Assembly: GCA_025925185.1 (NCBI GenBank)
Contig: JAICLV010000103.1
Coordinates: 1 to 8,628 of the forward strand
DNA: 8,628 nucleotides
Direction: 5' to 3'
From: Acidothermaceae bacterium
Lineage (GTDB): Bacteria > Actinomycetota > Actinomycetes > Acidothermales > Acidothermaceae
The translations under genes and the position numbers were made by a program. A model generated the notes under the pieces. The model was not told the origin of the DNA. It saw only the letters and a program-made list of their open reading frames with translations, and did not search any database. Positions 5,140 to 8,628 of this stretch are shown here, piece by piece. Position 1 is the first letter of the stretch, and each line of letters begins with the position of its first letter.

Positions 5140-5777
5140 GAATCCTCCCGTTGGCGCGCGGCCGATTGGCCCGGACCCGCCGAGCCCACCGGCTGCGCAT
5201 CGACGACCGCACGTTGCGCGGCGTCTTCGTCGTCCCCTGCGTCAAGAAGCTGGGCGAGCCGGCGCCGCGCGCGATGCAGCCGAACAGCGAACGCGGTGGC
5301 GCTGCACCCGACGACGCGCGCCGCGTCGCGGATTTCCAGCCCTTCCCATGCGACCAACTGCAGGGATTCCTGATCGCGTGGGTTCAACCGAGCCAAGCTC
5401 GTCAGCACCTGGTCGCGGGCGCAAAGCAGCTCCGCGTGGTCCGGCTCGATCACGCCGACGCCGGCCGCGAGCGCGGCACGTAGGTGACGATCAAGCCGGA
5501 CGTCGCGAGCGCGCGCCCGCACCGCGTTCGCGACCACCCGGCGGGCCACGCCGAGCAGCCAGGGCAATTCCTCGTCGTCCGGCAAGTCGGGCATCCGCCG
5601 CCACGCGACGAGGAACGTCTCCGAGACGACGTCCGGCGCCGCGTCGCCGACCCGCCGCCAGGCGTAGTTGGGCACCGCGCGCACATGCCTGCGATACATC
5701 GCGGCATACCGCTGCGGCTGCCCGGCGCCTCCCGGCCCGGCCGGCTCCTCCGGCGGTATCGCCTCGCCCACACCCAT
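5136..5777 (-). CDS. ECF-type RNA polymerase sigma factor
   Basis: Predicted 213-residue protein with the two-domain ECF layout. Region 2 covers about 23-92: RYAAMYRRHVRAV, DVVSETFLVAWRRM (the -10 recognition helix area) and PWLLGVARRVVAN. Region 4 covers about 124-177: LTSLARLNPRDQESLQLVAWEGLEIRDAARVVG (starts LTSLARLNPRDQ), then CSATAFAVRLHRARRRLAQLL, the helix-turn-helix that reads the -35. There is no SnoaL-like or other C-terminal domain, only a short polar tail. It should direct RNA polymerase to a small regulon, probably including its own operon. ATG 5777 is the first in-frame start, but no good ribosome-binding site precedes it; GTG 5771 and ATG 5699 are alternatives, the latter cutting into region 2. 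The stop overlaps the next gene by four bases. No promoter for this gene could be recognised in 5778-5984. Confidence 0.9.
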   Translation of the reverse strand: MGVGEAIPPEEPAGPGGAGQPQRYAAMYRRHVRAVPNYAWRRVGDAAPDVVSETFLVAWRRMPDLPDDEELPWLLGVARRVVANAVRARARDVRLDRHLRAALAAGVGVIEPDHAELLCARDQVLTSLARLNPRDQESLQLVAWEGLEIRDAARVVGCSATAFAVRLHRARRRLAQLLDAGDDEDAAQRAVVDAQPVGSAGPGQSAARQREDS

Positions 5778-5870
5778 CAGATGTCCAGGATGGCCCCCTG
5801 ATTACAGGTGACAGGCGACGAGATGCTGGCGACATCCGCCGAACCGGCCGATGGGTGATCGACGCCACAC

Positions 5871-5903
5871 CCCGAGCGAGGCGCAGACCCCCGAAGCGAG
5901 GCG
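5871..5903. repeat. Imperfect direct repeat next to the intergenic hairpin
   Basis: CCCGAGCGAGGCG (5871-5883) recurs as CCCGAAGCGAGGCG (5890-5903), differing by one inserted A. It abuts the left arm of the hairpin that starts at 5904, suggesting one composite intergenic element. Confidence 0.6.
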
Positions 5904-5952
5904 TGCACGCCACGCTCAGGGAGTTTTGACCCCCTGAGCGTGATCGCGTGCA
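5904..5952. repeat. Long bulged hairpin between divergent genes, REP-like
   Basis: The left arm, TGCACGC (5904-5910) plus CACGCTCAGGG (5911-5921), pairs with CCCTGAGCGTG (5932-5942) plus GCGTGCA (5946-5952). That gives 18 base pairs with a 3-base bulge (ATC, 5943-5945) and a 10-base loop AGTTTTGACC. Both flanking genes point away from it, so it is not placed as a terminator for either. It could be a repetitive extragenic palindrome, a regulatory site, or a structured leader RNA of the malic enzyme gene. TTGACC inside the loop (5926-5931) resembles a -35 box, but no fitting -10 follows. Confidence 0.7.
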
Positions 5953-5984
5953 GCGGGAGCGGGGCGACTGCGCGATGATGAAGC

Positions 5985-7465
<1,481 letters not shown>

Positions 7466-7469
<4 letters not shown>

Positions 7470-8500
7470 CGAACGAAGCCGCTACTGACACCTTGGGCCG
7501 GCCGCTTCGCGACCTTCGGGTCTCGGTCACCGACCGATGCAACATGCGCTGCCGTTACTGCATGCCGCGCGAGGTGTTCGGTCCGGGTTTCGTGTTCGCG
7601 CCCCGCCAAGAACTGCTCACCTTCGAAGAGATCTCGGACGTCGTCGCGGCGTTCGCGCGCGCAGGCGTGCGCAAGGTGCGGCTCACAGGTGGCGAGCCGA
7701 CGTTGCGCGCCGGATTGCCCGACCTCGTCGCGATGATCGCCGAGGTGCCCGACGTCGAGGACATCGCGTTGACCACCAACGGCTCGCTGCTCTCCCGCCA
7801 CGCCGCTCGGTTACGCGCCGCCGGTTTGCGGCGAGTGACCGTGAGCCTCGACACCCTCGACCCGCAGCTGTTCAAGCACCTTTCCGACACCGAGATCTCG
7901 CTTGAGACCGTGCTGGCAGGCATCGAGACCGCGACCGAGGTGGGGTTCGGGCCCATCAAGCTCAACACCGTGGTGCGGCGAGGCGTCAACGACGGGGACG
8001 TCGAACGGGTCGCCGAGTTCGCCCGCGAGCGCGGCCACATCGTGCGGTTCATCGAGTACATGGACGTCGGCGACACCAACGGCTGGCGGCTCGACGAGGT
8101 GGTCCCGTCGGCCGAGATCGTGGCCCGGATTTCGGCGCGGTGGCCGCTCGAGCCGACCGACCCGAACTACCGGGGCGAGGTCGCCGCGCGCTACCGCTAC
8201 CTCGATGGCATGGGCGAGATCGGCGTGATCTCCTCGATCACGCAGCCGTTTTGCGGGGCCTGCACCCGGGCGCGGCTCAGCGCGATCGGCGAGGTCTACA
8301 CCTGCTTATTCGCGGCGCGCGGCACCGACCTGCGGGCCGTCGTCCGCGATAACCCGGACGACGAGACGCGGGCGGCCGCGCTCGATCTCGCCATCGCGGC
8401 GTTGTGGGGGGCCCGGGCCGACCGGTATTCGGAGCTGCGGGCGGCGCACACCGAGGCGCGTGGGCCGCGCAAGGTCGAGATGTCGCACATCGGCGGCTAG
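7466..8500 (+). CDS. moaA: GTP 3',8-cyclase (molybdenum cofactor biosynthesis protein A)
   Basis: Predicted 344-residue radical SAM enzyme that, together with MoaC, converts GTP to cyclic pyranopterin monophosphate, the first stage of molybdenum cofactor synthesis in the cytosol. The N-terminal radical SAM cluster motif CNMRCRYC gives C25, C29 and C32. TGGEPTLR (74-81) is the SAM-binding GGE motif, followed by LTTNGSLL and VTVSLDTLD. The second [4Fe-4S] cluster, which binds GTP, is held by C263, C266 and C280 (FCGACTRARL...YTC). The C-terminus ends in the diagnostic MSHIGG with the Gly-Gly tail. Length is normal for the family and all key residues are present, so it should be active. It overlaps the malic enzyme gene by four bases (ATGA). 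No other moa or moe gene is in view. Its expression is probably tied to the upstream gene, since no separate promoter was recognised. Confidence 0.97.
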
Positions 8501-8502
8501 CC

Positions 8503-8552
8503 ATTGGTGGTCGGCGACGGCTGTGGGTCGCGGGCGCGGCGGGGCCGCCAAT
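8503..8552 (+). terminator. Possible structured terminator after moaA
   Basis: ATTGGTGG (8503-8510) can pair with CCGCCAAT (8545-8552), with one G-U wobble, enclosing an inner stem GCGAC/GTCGC (8514-8518/8527-8531). It starts two bases past the moaA stop. Only a weak T-run follows (CTTT). The outer loop is large, so this is tentative. Confidence 0.35.
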
Positions 8553-8557
8553 CGCTT

Positions 8558-8563
8558 TAGAGT
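8558..8563 (+). promoter_or_regulatory. -10 box for leaderless orn transcript
   Basis: TAGAGT fits TANNNT and ends eight bases before GTG 8572, so the transcript would start at or next to the start codon. No Shine-Dalgarno sequence is present between them, which agrees with leaderless translation. No clear -35 was found. Confidence 0.5.
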
Positions 8564-8571
8564 GTGATCTC

Positions 8572-8628
8572 GTGAATGAGTATCTGGTCTGGATCGACTG
8601 CGAGATGACCGGCCTGTCGTTGAGCGCC
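8572..8628 (+). CDS. orn: Oligoribonuclease, 5' end only (runs off the window)
   Basis: The first 19 codons read (V/M)NEYLVWIDCEMTGLSLSA. LVWIDCEMTGL is the Exo I motif of the DEDD 3'-5' exonuclease Orn, with catalytic Asp and Glu in DCE. Orn degrades 2-5-nucleotide RNAs and pGpG as the last step of RNA and cyclic-di-GMP turnover. The GTG start at 8572 is supported by the family N-terminus and the TAGAGT box upstream. The remainder of the gene, including Exo II and III, lies beyond the window. It starts 71 bp after moaA on the same strand, apparently with its own promoter. Confidence 0.93.
   Translation, partial: MNEYLVWIDCEMTGLSLSA

Noticed and set aside
4919..5929. 336-codon plus-strand reading frame opposite the sigma factor
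   Set aside because: It is Arg/Pro/Ala-rich antisense sequence; the minus strand carries clear sigma region 2 and region 4 motifs.
5926..5931. TTGACC as -35 box of the malic enzyme gene
   Set aside because: No TANNNT or similar -10 occurs 16-19 bp downstream, and the hexamer lies in the loop of a repeat element.

Overview
The window is GC-rich bacterial chromosome, and its gene content points to a high-GC Actinomycetota. The single-stranded DNA-binding protein resembles mycobacterial SSBb. An ECF sigma factor is paired with a CU044_5270-type membrane protein. The malic enzyme carries an N-terminal ACT domain, two genes appear to have leaderless starts, and an oligoribonuclease gene starts with GTG. 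The genus cannot be told from the sequence.

Layout, left to right. Positions 1-1113 hold two minus-strand genes: a 56-residue zinc-ribbon protein (1039 to 869), then ssb (753 to 67), which ends at a perfect 18-bp hairpin (5-44). A tRNA-Arg(UCU) gene lies on the plus strand at 1114-1187, with a promoter that appears to overlap the divergent zinc-ribbon promoter. Next come minus-strand genes: a class I SAM-dependent methyltransferase (2036-1236) and a ZIP-type metal transporter (TTG start, 3120-2287). The transporter has a good sigma70-type promoter overlapped by a candidate DtxR/IdeR-like box. Two hairpins (3261-3286 and 3218-3248) separate it from a likely three-gene minus-strand operon (5777 to 3293): ECF sigma factor, a single-pass CU044_5270-like protein, and a secreted cysteine-rich protein resembling peptidase inhibitor family I36.

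The divergent intergenic region 5778-5984 contains a short direct repeat and a long bulged hairpin that looks like a dispersed palindromic element. On the plus strand follow the ACT-domain malic enzyme (5985-7469) and moaA (7466-8500), joined by an ATGA overlap. The window ends in the first 19 codons of orn (8572 onward).

Most genes are housekeeping functions: DNA binding, metal uptake, C4 metabolism, molybdenum cofactor synthesis and RNA turnover. The part most likely to be a coherent and little-described system is the sigma / membrane protein / secreted protein operon, which has the form of a membrane-sensed circuit with its own exported product. The metal-regulated promoter and the dispersed palindromes are secondary points of interest. 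No CRISPR array, transposase, phage gene or plasmid origin was seen.
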